Of a stretch of 64,000 bases of DNA, positions 45,301 through 50,380 are shown piece after piece; the stretch's first letter is position 1; the number at the start of each line of letters is the position of its first letter. Under the pieces are notes generated by a model. That model saw only the letters and a list, made by a program, of their open reading frames with translations, searched no databases and had not been told where the DNA came from. Position numbers and translations under genes: made by a program. The DNA is from CAYXRK01 sp964467615 (GTDB lineage Bacteria; Hydrogenedentota; Hydrogenedentia; Hydrogenedentales; GCA-2746185): NCBI GenBank assembly GCA_964467615.1, contig CAYXRK010000002.1, forward strand, positions 22,249 to 86,248, given 5' to 3'.

Positions 45301-47137
45301 TCACCGCGGGGGCCTCCATCGTGTTTACCGGAGTGGTCGGCCCGCGGTATGCGAACATCGCGCTGATGAACGTGCTCGCCGACGATCCCGAGAAGCCCAA
45401 CATCACTTCGTTGTTCGCGTTGACCGTGATGGACGGGAAATAGTAGTAGAACGTGTTCGTCGTGTCCTGAACCAGTCCAGTCTGCGTCGTCACCAACGTC
45501 GTGGAATTGATTTGCCACCAACGGATCGCGGTGCGGGCAGGTGTCGTCGTAGTCCCGGAAGGCATTCCCACGCACGCCGCAGTCCACAAGCTTCCATTGC
45601 GCAATACGACATTTCCTAACCTGTCGTCGTTCGTCAGCACCTTGTTCGCCGTGCCCGATTGCGGGGCGGCCGGATTGAGCGTGTTCCACGGCAACGAACT
45701 CGGTTTTGGCGACAGCGGCGTCAATACCGGCGCAAAGGGGGATCCCGTTATCGAGAACACCTGGAGAAGGCCCACCCCCCCGAAATCGCCGAAAAAGCGC
45801 TGAACGATGAATTGGGTATTCGTATTGTCGTACGTGATCGCCGGGGCCATGCCTGCTACGTTCGTTTGCGAAAACTGGTTTGTCGTTATCGCCCCGCCGT
45901 CTAACGCCGTCGACTTGTCGAACACGAACACTTCGTTACCCGTGAACGCGTTGTTCGAAATCGAAAACATGTTCGAACTCGCGGTGATCTTATCGTTCGA
46001 AAATCCCAAGTACGGATAGTCCGCCCATTCGTTGATGGTCCCGTCCTGGTCGGCGATGAAGTGCCACTTATGCCACGGGCCGAGCGGATTGTTCGTCGCG
46101 CTTACCGCCAATACGATGCCCGACTTCGTTGATATCCTCTGCACGCAAGCCGCTATGTAGAACCGATCGACCGTGTGATCGTAAACGCAACGCGGATCGA
46201 AAACGTCGGTGATTCCTGGCAACCCGTTGAAGAACGAGACCAACGAGAACTTGGACAACTGCGTCCCTACTTTGTCCTGAATCGTGATGTCGTCGTTAAG
46301 AGTCGTCAGTAGATGGTTCGGGCCAACCGTTGCCGATATGTCCGCCACGATCGCCACGCGCTTGAAGGGCCCCGCGAAATTCGTGCTAAGCGTCGCCGCC
46401 TTCGAAATGTTGGAAAGCGTTTCGCCACCCGTCTCCTCTTGCGCTTCAGGCAATTCCACTTGCGGACTCGCCGGAACCTCGGTAGGCGCCGCCTCGTTCG
46501 CTACATCGAAGGGCTTGCCGGTATCCAGCGTTGTACGCGGTATCACTCGAGTAAATCGGCCCATCTCGGGGGGCGTGGAAGGGACGGGCATCGGAGGCTG
46601 TGGCTCAAAATCGGGTTCGGCCAGTCCCTGCCGCTCCCGTTCCCTGTCGAGCGCTTCCGCCTCAGCCACGGTCCCATACGAATAGCTCGCCGCCTCGATA
46701 CGCGTGCCGTAAATGGCTGCCTCAGCACGAGCAGGTTCAGGTTCGTCGGACGGATTCGCCGCGGCCCACGTGGTATCCGCGGGATCGCCCGGCAACGGCC
46801 CTTCAACGGCGCGTTCGGGCTCGGCGTCAATCGTGGAATCGGCCAACGGCGACACCGCATTCCTGGTTGTCCCGTCGATGGGAGCGGGGGTCTCGTGCGT
46901 AATTAGTTCAGATGGCAGGGCAGGATTTGCCGATTCGAGCGTCGCGATTTCAGAGTCCGGGGTCTGCGGCGAAACGCTCGACGACGTCGGCTCCAACGGT
47001 TTATCGGTATTGACGATCCACCACGCACCCACCGCGAGCGTTAGTATTCCAAAAACGGTTAAAAGGCGGTGGAAATGTGTTCTTCTGTGAGTAATCTTTG
47101 CCACTTTTGCCCGTCCTCGGCTAAACCCATTCGTCAT
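30302..47137 (-). CDS. Giant Ig-like-repeat cell-surface protein (5611 residues)
   Basis: One open frame of 5611 codons. Order: basic N-terminus with signal-anchor helix (about 24-42); Pro/Ser/Glu-rich low-complexity stalk (45-245); a probable beta-propeller (about 246-665) shared with the neighbour at 47437-49197; an SbsA-like Ig domain (670-775); 37 canonical bacterial Ig-like repeats of about 97 residues (777-4361), each SPIPVTVTFSESVTGF...GDI...GSG...Y-F-L-P...V-A-I...D-AGN-N-A...FSRTFD; about seven divergent repeats (4362-5142); unassigned beta-rich segments; an ASH/choice-of-anchor-D-like domain (about 5475-5570); and a C-terminal GC motif, hydrophobic helix and RRRQRR tail. Most likely an adhesin or matrix protein anchored at the surface. 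GTG at codon 12 is an alternative start. Confidence 0.9.
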   Translation of the reverse strand: MTNGFSRGRAKVAKITHRRTHFHRLLTVFGILTLAVGAWWIVNTDKPLEPTSSSVSPQTPDSEIATLESANPALPSELITHETPAPIDGTTRNAVSPLADSTIDAEPERAVEGPLPGDPADTTWAAANPSDEPEPARAEAAIYGTRIEAASYSYGTVAEAEALDRERERQGLAEPDFEPQPPMPVPSTPPEMGRFTRVIPRTTLDTGKPFDVANEAAPTEVPASPQVELPEAQEETGGETLSNISKAATLSTNFAGPFKRVAIVADISATVGPNHLLTTLNDDITIQDKVGTQLSKFSLVSFFNGLPGITDVFDPRCVYDHTVDRFYIAACVQRISTKSGIVLAVSATNNPLGPWHKWHFIADQDGTINEWADYPYLGFSNDKITASSNMFSISNNAFTGNEVFVFDKSTALDGGAITTNQFSQTNVAGMAPAITYDNTNTQFIVQRFFGDFGGVGLLQVFSITGSPFAPVLTPLSPKPSSLPWNTLNPAAPQSGTANKVLTNDDRLGNVVLRNGSLWTAACVGMPSGTTTTPARTAIRWWQINSTTLVTTQTGLVQDTTNTFYYYFPSITVNANNEVMLGFSGSSASTFISAMFAYRGPTTPVNTMEAPAVIKAGEGAWTQATRRWGDYTMTVTDPSDGLTMWTLQEYAKTGGGNWGTWWGRIGGGTGDTAPPTVASATALNPTTIRITFSEPMADNADLINPTFYTFSVSGGGVSINAISVARVNSTQVDVTTNVMTAGATYSAFVSTASPTDLAGNHVNPASNTTPFTGNTALPTPTLASIAGVAGGPTNVTPIPVTVTFSVPVVGFDLTDVSISANATKSNFVSVDGATYTFSLTPTSEGQVTAQIAASAATDAGNNQSVASSVFSRTFDSTAPTATMGSNASDPTGSSPIPVTVTFSENMTGFTSTDVIATSATVANFTTVSASTYTFNLSSPVNGLVTASIAGGVATDLAGNANSAATQFGRTFDGVKPTAALASTAPTNTNVSPIPVTFTFSESVTGFAVGDITLGNATASGFSGSGTSYSVSLTPSGQGPVTASVTANSAQDSAANGNNASSTLTRTFDTVAPIPVMSSVSSSPTSTTPITLNINFAENATGFATGDVVVAGATKGTFSGSDAAFSLILTPTGEGTVTANIAAAKLTDPAGNQNTAAAPFSISFDNSQPGVTITSSAANPTSTSPIPVSFTFSESVTGFTATDISVGNGAKGALTGSGASYSMNVTPTAPGAVTVDVPANGAQDGAGNQNTAATQFSINFDDAVPTVTLSSGTGANTNNSPIPVTATFSKAVFGFTAGDVTFTNASVSGFIGTGGDLVYTFEVTPTAEGTVTVSVPAGAAQDASANNNQASNVLNRTYDATQPGVSMASVSSDPTSTSPIALTIAFTEAVTGFVVGDISVTGATSSGFSGSGANYSVNLTPTGQGAVTASIAGGVAQDGASNGNTAATQFSRMFDSAAPSVVLSTTATNPTGISPIPVTATFNEDVTGFALADVAVTNATKGNLVAVTAKVYTFNLTPSAQGSVTASVGASTSQDGAGNQNTASNALNVTFDDQAPTVTMSSAAASTTSSSPIAVTIAFNESVSGFVNGDIVVSNATKSGFSGSGANYSVTLTPSGQGLVTADIAANTATDGAGNNNLAAPQFSRTFDSVAPGLTTSSAEPNPTSATPFAVSIDFTEPVTGFVNADIAVVNGSKSGFAGSGASYSVNITPTAPGLVTVDVAGSTALDGGNNGNAAAAQFSRTFDNSSPTLTLTSSASPGPTSTSPIPMTATLSEPVNGFTAADIDPVNAAVNNFTGLDGDAVYTFSLIPSGQGAVSAQVAAAAATDLTGNSSAQSLLFSITFDNVKPTVSLSSAAGNPANASPVPVTVTFSEAVTGFALVDVSTTGGTAGALTGSGASYTFSLTPTGQGSVSATVVANGAADSAGNTNTVSSAFARIFDSVAPTASISSTQASPTMNGSIPISVTFSESVTEFVVGDVAVTNGTKSGFTGSGASYSLTVTPTAQGVVTVNVAGATALDTASNNNSASTQFSVTFDSVQPGVSMSSAATDPANATPISVSVAFTESVTGFTSGDVVVTNAVLGGFAGSGASYSFNLTPSGQGLVTASIGAGLAQDGAGNTNTAAVQFSRTFDNVQPSVAISSSLTSPTSTSPVPITFTFSESVSGFANSDVTVTNGTKTGFAGSGASYSVTVTPTAEGLVTVNVGAGLAQDVALNTNTAATQFSITFDGSAPTPVLSSAAPTVTNTTPIPVTVEFGESVSGFGLSAVEVTNATKGNFAGSASTYTFDLTPIGQGAVTASIPAGSATDASGNTNNASTIFSRTFDSTQPTVALTTSAANPTNASPIPLTITFSESVTGFVIGDVVVTNATKSGFAGSGASYSVNVVPSGQGAVTVTVNGSAAQDSAGNNNTAGNVINRTFDTTQPGVSMASTASPGPTNVSPIPVTVTFTESVTGFVQADVTATNATISGFAGSGASYSFGLVPTTANGTVTASIAASVAQDGAGNNNTAATQFSIDFNSTNPTVVMTSATAVVTNTTPIPVTVTFSETVTGFTSGDITPSNGTVGGFSGSGASYSFNLTPTGQGAVTANIAGGIAQDAGTNPNDPAPQFSRTFDTAAPTVSMASTASPGPTKTTPIPVTVTFNESVTGFAVGDIAAGNATAGGFSGSGASYSFNLTPTGQGTVTANIAGSIAQDTAGNNNTAASQFSIVFDSAAPTVAITSSATSPTSTAPIPFTATFSEAVTGFAQGDITASNGTVGTFAVTNASTYTFTVSPTVDGTVTVDIPGGVAQDLAANGNQAASQFAITSDGTGPAATLSSVASNPTNSSPLTVLLTFSEAVTGLTLGEIVASGATVGSLSGSGASYSIQLTNLAAGTVTVDVAGGVAQDAAGNNNTAAAQFSRVFDGTKPSVSMTSASSNPTKTSPISVTANFTESVTGFVAGDISVTNGNVTNFTPNSGTQYVFNVIPSADGLVTVNISGGVAQDSAGNTNNAATALSRTFDATAPTVSMSSAAANPTNSNPIAVTVTFSESISGFALVDIVVGNGTASALSPAGGTGSSFTFNIAPTAPGAVTANIAAGVVVDTATNGNVAAAQFSRTFDNTLPTITLTTTASNPTKNSPIPVTATFNEAVTGFAIGDITAGNATFSNFQTQSSTVYTFSATPTVAVGTVTVNVAGGVALDSAANGNSAASQLSRAFDSQAPTVTMTSAEGDPTSSTSIAVTVTFSESVTGFTSGDIQTSNATVGGFSGSGANYSYNLLPTADGAATAVISAGAATDSAANGNAASSQFSRVFDGSAPSVTVTPIDSNPTNENPLTFDIQYSESVSGFAQGDVTVGNGSVFGFTQLTPDKWSMQITPAADGVVSVSLAGGVVTDDAGNGNTASNTAANTFDGTRPGTVLASTAGNPTKTSPIPVTVTFSQIVTEFVSSDVVIGNGSLSNFAGSGANYSFHVVPATDGEVTVNVAGGRAVDAAGNTNTAAAQLSRTFDDTAPTVALTSAVSANSPANTNPIPLTITFSEPVTGFAIGDIIVTNATKSGFSGSGASYSVNLAPVGQGPVTAEVGPNAAQDSAANGNSESGTLSRTFDSTNPGVTITSPAGDPTSANPVPVTVMFTEPVTGFTSSDVSVTNGTLTGFTSESSSEFSFGVTPSGNNVAITVNVAGSVAQDIAGNLNAAAGAALIRTVDLSPPTVVLSTSSSDPTNTQPIAVTATFSEAVTGLTAGEIAVTNAAIGNFVPQSATVYTFNATPSGDGVVTVEASAASAQDSAGNGNTLSNRIEVTFDSGGPEVTMTSSAPAITNTAPIEVAVSFSESVTGFTAGEITAGNATVSNFAGAGSTYTFDLTPTSDGDITADITGGVAIDAAANANTAAATFSRTYDSQAPSLVLSSALGSPTNISPITVTATFSEPVTDFLSTDVAPTNAAVTGFEGSGAVYTFSLVPSGQGVVSADVAGGAALDNAGNASTAAAALSRTFDSVAPNVTLSSGVSDPTNAASVPVTVTYSESVTGFTAIDITSSNATVSNFAGSGAVYTFDLVPQGEGTVSAVIAANRSLDAANNGNVDSAVFTRVYDSVAPDVLISSTQPEPTGNPTTDVTVTFSENVTGFDQSDLVISGATIANFAVQSGDVYTLELVPLSEPTVMTIDLPAGAANDTAGNANGAADQFLRTFVGASPEVVISSSVADPTSDSTFDITVTFNEAVTGFTQADMFISNGTASNFTPVSAMEYTFDLAPSAEGPVTVDVPADAALDTIGNGNLAAPQFSRAYDVTGPTVVLSSTEPQLTGASTIPVAVTFNEAVADFTLADIITTNATASSLIPLTPSSFSFFLNPAGQGAVSAQVAANSVVDLAGNQNSASEVFDREVDTLDPLVESIAILDLTPTAATEVHFRVTFTESVSGVDIGPPFADFAVESDDGKLVSSSVVTMVSGSGAVYDVTVDAGAGDGTLLLTVVDDDSIVDSVGNPLGGPGANNGDFTEGEHFDIDREAPEVIIASPDPSIAKFDTEVRFVIQYPGSDEITLSEEEVRIVAESIDDFQGRPIDPVSNTTDTTDSGDAKGVQAFPPFDNNPDVPTADFRIEETGPQERTIVLTNLTGNGPITLFIAAGTARDALGNLSAEATNHEAILRVDNAAPLVSGITSNNSARTNAESVSYGVKFTEAIVDSFTTADITVTGTLSNAIDPISLTGSGDTYTVAITPLDEDADGTLGITIGTNVFDVVGNQLEVSNLSSAEYTIDNTPPSFGIGPPSLSGTENGPVEFVVSYIEANSITLSPSDIQLIATGDAFGEIGVSGSGSMQRIVTISNIIGDGTLAVAIAANTATDLVGNPAVAATASATFVVDNSPLSMQVSPPSTGVTQTGPVSFTVSYVGAETITLSPADITLNATGTASGEIAVSGSGKNTRTVTVSNISGQGSLGITIAEGTATDLVGEQAPGATSATFIVDASAPQVSISGPSLPATTNLPVTYTVTYTDATVITLGTGDVVVDKTGSADATVLVSGSGLTERTVTLTNISGSGTLGVSVLAGTATDTAGNGAPASAPSAVVVVDNEAPSVVVNQAADQQDPAVALPINFRVSFSEPVTGFDASDVVVGGSVTGVVLSISGSGDTYTISVVQAETEGVIGVAVRANAAEDAAGNRNSVSTSTDGAVTLQSSGCVLGSVAITGPPDGATIFIDANAPAQTLTILSEVDCPEDTLLVSYTLDGAGVGMADAPPYAVTISDLLAIAGAGTHVVVATAESLSAPALSFQAQIAFTVTVAAATTDTDLNGIPDDPFAALPTTGDTWTTTVTETSTGKGKAVGATKFNRNKKQTDEGSVTMSVESPTIEGVVVTVEAPRALVEDGEDAILILLVADDLDTLLGVDQAALLGEQPSSGLIVDGQYAEVTVLISNDGGATFAEVDDARVEANPVHYMISGVGVSAGGTEQVFTHPSNVTTDSSGVQIAGEAGEWTTDKVANAGVSASVVEADLVALSLVAPFNRPLGAVLQATPNGLAFGEVPVGSDGELTLSVSNVGDALLEGVAGVSAPFSIVSGGSYSIAPGGPAHEVVVRFAPGAAGDFNRVLTLTGGGGANITVTGTALSTTTGCAASGVAGGSSHPGDIALALAAAAALCLLRRRQRRV
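31711..34054 (-). repeat. Divergent Ig-like repeats of the giant protein (about seven)
   Basis: Units here keep the TFTESV/VSYxxAxTITLSP core and the TD-VGN-box but lose the GFxxGDI spacing of the main array; several instead share ITLSPxDI and FVVDNS ends. They form a second, smaller subfamily at the C-terminal side. Confidence 0.75.
34055..44809 (-). repeat. Array of 37 Ig-like coding repeats, about 290 bp each
   Basis: Tandem protein repeats of 95-99 residues with almost no gaps or linkers between units. The encoded box D-AGN-N and the ends SRTFD/P recur in all units. DNA identity between units is only moderate, so most variation has accumulated by substitution rather than recent duplication, although some neighbouring units (for example those around 39.0-39.5 kb) are clearly more alike. 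Confidence 0.9.
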
Positions 47138-47436
47138 CCCTGAAGGCCAATGCGTACATTTTTCCAGTGTGCGCGCTGCGACGCTTAACCCCGCCGCAGA
47201 ACTCGTTCCGGACTTACACTTTCCTTAGCAGTTTGCTGTCGAAAGCCCGGTTCGAACCAAGTGAATCCCTGTTTTTCTCCCTGAACCCCAAAGAAAAGCG
47301 CAATAAACATGCCACTTTACGCGTGTGCTCAATGAGTGGACACGTGCCTGCCGCTCGATAGGACACATCACGGATGCTTCAAACCGGCCCAAGCTCGGCC
47401 TGAAATTCAGCCCCAAATCCAGGCTCTTGAAGTCTA

Positions 47437-49197
47437 TCACATACTGCGGCGTTTGACTACGGCAAGACCCGTCGCCAGAATCGGAATGGCTGCGCCCAGA
47501 AGCCACCACCACGATACCGGTCCATCCAACGGTCCGGCGAGGGGATCTGGATCTGGCGGTTCTGGGGGATCTGGGGGCTCGGGCGGCCCGGTCGCGGACT
47601 CGATTCGGCCCCACCACGTCGCCCATCGGTCGCCCGCGTCCGCGTACTCCTGAATCGTCCAAAAACTCTCGTCATCGATAGGATCGACCATCGTAGCGCT
47701 GTAGTCGCCCCACCGTGGGCCCGAAAAGGGACCTTCGCCGACCTTGAGCAACGTTGCTTCGGATATTTCGGAAACCGGTGAAGTCCCTTCGCGAAAGGCG
47801 TAATACGCTCCCACGAAGGTAGAAAAAGAAGACCCCGAGAACCCCACGAGTACGTCGTCGGAGGCGTTCACCGACAAAGTCGGGAAGTAATAAAAGAAAT
47901 CGCCAGACGGGTCTTCGATCACTCCCGACTGGTTCGTCTCACCCAATTCGGGGTCGACCTCCCACCATTTCGCGCCTGTCCGCGTCGGGAAGGAGGTCGG
48001 CGCACCTGCCGGAAGGAATACTGTCAGTGCCGTCCATATGCTCCCATTCCGGTAGACGGCGTTCATGACCCTGTCGTCGTTCGTCGCAATCAGTGTTCCG
48101 GTCCCGCCTTGAGGTGCTGCTACCAAATTCAAGTTCCACGGAGCGCTCTCCGCCGTCGAGGAATTCTGTTCAAGGACCGCCGACAACGCACCGGCGGTCA
48201 CGCGATAGATTTGAAGCGTCCCTTCGTTGGCGAAGTTCCCGATTCCGACAGCCACAAGATACTGTGTCCCGATCCCCGCGTCATAAGTCGTGCACGGCGC
48301 GAGATTCGATATCGTCGAAGTGTCTATCCGGCTTGATGTGATCGGATCTCCGTCCAACACGGTTGCTTTGTCCACTACAAAAACCGCAACTCTCGTGAAA
48401 CTATCGCTCGCGATCGTAAAGAGATTGGTGGAGAACGTTATCTTGTCGTCCGAAATACCCACGTACGTATAGTCGGCCCAATTCACGCTCGCCGGATCTG
48501 CCTTAAATTTCCAAAGGTACCATCCCCCCGCCGGATCGCTCGTCTTGCTTACGGCGAGCAACACGGCCGAACCCGCTGACCGCCGATTGGACAAGGCAAC
48601 TGCGATGAATCGGCCGGAGAACGGGTCATAGATCGTCTTTGGATCAAACGGACTCGAGACGACGAGGGGAGCCCAAAATGCAGAGAGCGAATTCGTAGAT
48701 ATCTCTGTTCCGTCGCGCAACTGAAAACGAACTCGGTCGTTTAGCATTGTCAATAAGTGGTCGGGACCAGCCGCGCCGTTCGTATCCGGAGGCGAGATCG
48801 ACCCCTGGGGCAACGCTTGAAAACCGACGTCTACCGGCGGAGCAGTGATGGCCGCTTTTTCGTAGTCGAGATGCGCGGCCTCAGACCTAGCGATCGCGGC
48901 AGTGGAATCAACGCGAGTACCGTTGGGGAGCCAGTGCGGAGTTGCGAGCGGAGGCTCCGAATTGATTCCGATATCAAACTTCTCGCCGTCGCTCGGCAAA
49001 CTCTTCGCCGAAGGTACGTCCGAAAACGCGAGCGGCGTCACCGGCGTCGCCGTGCTTACGTTCGTCCATTGCGCCTGCACGAACGGCGACCACCACAATA
49101 CGAGCGCCGCCAAATGCAAGCCGTTCAACCGCACAAAACCAAGTCGCAAATGTCTTCCCCAAGGAAACGGCAGCCATAGTCTACACGAACACGTCAA
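47437..49197 (-). CDS. Surface protein with probable beta-propeller shared with the giant protein
   Basis: A 586-residue exported protein: hydrophobic signal (about 23-42, cleavage near VQA-QW), a linker, then a domain (118-532) matching the giant protein's propeller, with GPDHLLTMLND, TIYDPFSGRF, NWADYTYVGISDDKI, FFYYFPTLSVNA, RWGDYSA and WATWWGRI in the same order. The tail is a Pro-rich spacer (533-560), a membrane helix (562-581) and KRRSM, i.e. a C-terminal sorting-type anchor. The longest frame starts at TTG 49197, only 12 bp past the upstream terminator; TTG 49149 or GTG 49134 give better signal peptides. It lies 299 bp upstream of the giant gene, same strand. Confidence 0.8.
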   Translation of the reverse strand: MTCSCRLWLPFPWGRHLRLGFVRLNGLHLAALVLWWSPFVQAQWTNVSTATPVTPLAFSDVPSAKSLPSDGEKFDIGINSEPPLATPHWLPNGTRVDSTAAIARSEAAHLDYEKAAITAPPVDVGFQALPQGSISPPDTNGAAGPDHLLTMLNDRVRFQLRDGTEISTNSLSAFWAPLVVSSPFDPKTIYDPFSGRFIAVALSNRRSAGSAVLLAVSKTSDPAGGWYLWKFKADPASVNWADYTYVGISDDKITFSTNLFTIASDSFTRVAVFVVDKATVLDGDPITSSRIDTSTISNLAPCTTYDAGIGTQYLVAVGIGNFANEGTLQIYRVTAGALSAVLEQNSSTAESAPWNLNLVAAPQGGTGTLIATNDDRVMNAVYRNGSIWTALTVFLPAGAPTSFPTRTGAKWWEVDPELGETNQSGVIEDPSGDFFYYFPTLSVNASDDVLVGFSGSSFSTFVGAYYAFREGTSPVSEISEATLLKVGEGPFSGPRWGDYSATMVDPIDDESFWTIQEYADAGDRWATWWGRIESATGPPEPPDPPEPPDPDPLAGPLDGPVSWWWLLGAAIPILATGLAVVKRRSM

Positions 49198-49209
49198 ACT
49201 GGCTCGCCC

Positions 49210-49249
49210 AAAAAACGCGAAGGAAGGTCGATAAGACGACCTTCCTTCG
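49210..49249 (-). terminator. Strong Rho-independent terminator of the peroxiredoxin gene
   Basis: Perfect 13-bp stem (49218-49230 with 49237-49249), loop ATAAGA, followed on the minus strand by T6 (49215-49210). It ends the peroxiredoxin transcript but lies directly in front of the propeller-protein gene. Confidence 0.85.
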
Positions 49250-49281
49250 AGCTACCGCAAAAACCTGTGCGGATTTCGCTA

Positions 49282-49836
49282 TTACTTCGAGTCAGCAGCC
49301 TTAACAAGCCCCAGTTCGATCAGCTTGGTCACCGTATCGTCCGCCGCGGACATCGGCTTCGCATTCTCGATCGCCTGGATTACGCCTTCCTTGTCGATAT
49401 AGAACGTCACCCGCTTCGAGTACCCTTGCGGCATCAACACGCCGTACGCCTTCGACGTTTCCTTCGTGGGATCCGCCAAGATCGGAAACGCCGCGCCGTA
49501 CTCCTTCGCGAATCGCGTATTGTCTTCCACCGTGTCCACGCTAATCATGAAATGCGCGGCCCCCGTTGCGTCCACCTTCTCGTTCTTCGCGGCAAGATCT
49601 TTGCACTGCGCCGTACATCCGGGTGTAAACGCCTTCGGGAAAAACGCAAGTACCACTGCCTGCTTCGCCTTAAGGTCCGCCAACTTGTAACTCTTGCCGT
49701 CCGACGCCTTCAAGTCCCATTCCGGGGCCTTGTCCCCAACCTTCAACTCCACGGCCTTCTCATCCTGCGCTAACGCAGGCGCCGACACCAACATCACCGC
49801 CGCCAACACGGCACAAGCCCATCCAACCTGTTTCAT
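49282..49836 (-). CDS. Exported peroxiredoxin (AhpC/TSA, BCP/PrxQ-like)
   Basis: Thiol peroxidase that reduces hydrogen peroxide or alkyl peroxides. The 184-residue protein has a Sec signal peptide (1-23, cleaved ALA-QDE), so it acts in the periplasm. The thioredoxin-fold active site FTPGCTAQC holds the peroxidatic Cys74 and a second Cys78; the CxxxC spacing is one residue shorter than usual in PrxQ (CxxxxC). Start ATG 49836 has AAGGAGAG in front; a longer frame upstream is not coding-like. It ends in a strong terminator. Confidence 0.88.
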   Translation of the reverse strand: MKQVGWACAVLAAVMLVSAPALAQDEKAVELKVGDKAPEWDLKASDGKSYKLADLKAKQAVVLAFFPKAFTPGCTAQCKDLAAKNEKVDATGAAHFMISVDTVEDNTRFAKEYGAAFPILADPTKETSKAYGVLMPQGYSKRVTFYIDKEGVIQAIENAKPMSAADDTVTKLIELGLVKAADSK

Positions 49837-50380
49837 CTCGACTCTCCTTCTCGTTCGCGAATATCGCGTCGTTTTGTAACACCCTGATTTATCGGGGAAG
49901 TTCCTCAGCAACGTTATGGAACATTCTCGATGGTTACTCGTATTTCCATGGTCGATCAGCCGATCCAACCGCACCGAATCGCGATTTTCGGGTTTGAACC
50001 GCGCGCTTGGTGTTTCCAATTGCCAGGTTCCGTATCCACAATCGGGTCGTCCAGACATTCGTTTGGCACGATTTAGTCCAAGCGGTAGTCTGATCCAAAC
50101 GCCCTTTCGCATCCGAGACTGCGCGTTAAGCGCCTGAGTGCGATGGATCCATTCCGGGAATTCGCGCGAACTTCGCGCCCGCATGCGACGCAGTTCGATC
50201 GTGGTAGAGTTCTGGGGACGCATGTTTCATCATAGAATGTTTTTCTCGAAGTAGCACCTGAACGGCCACGATCGGCCGAGCAACCCGATTGTCGGGGCCG
50301 AGTTAGCGCCGCCGTTGAAACGAGTTCGTGATTCAGCACTATAGACCCAGACCTTTGGCGGCGCCACGAAGGACGAGTAT
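49837..50380. other. 544-bp intergenic region between divergent peroxiredoxin and DinG-like genes
   Basis: No supported gene or repeat. Both flanking genes are transcribed away from it, so it must hold both promoters, but I find no clear -35/-10 pair on either strand. Confidence 0.45.

Noticed and set aside
30300..47000. Many long plus-strand reading frames (for example 38943-40010, 37629-38549)
   Set aside because: They lie antisense to the giant gene and are low-complexity mirrors of its repeats, rich in Ala, Val and Pro, without domain features or ribosome binding sites.
49282..50223. 313-residue reading of the peroxiredoxin gene
   Set aside because: The extra N-terminal 129 codons are unlike any peroxiredoxin and would bury a clear signal peptide and Shine-Dalgarno at 49836.
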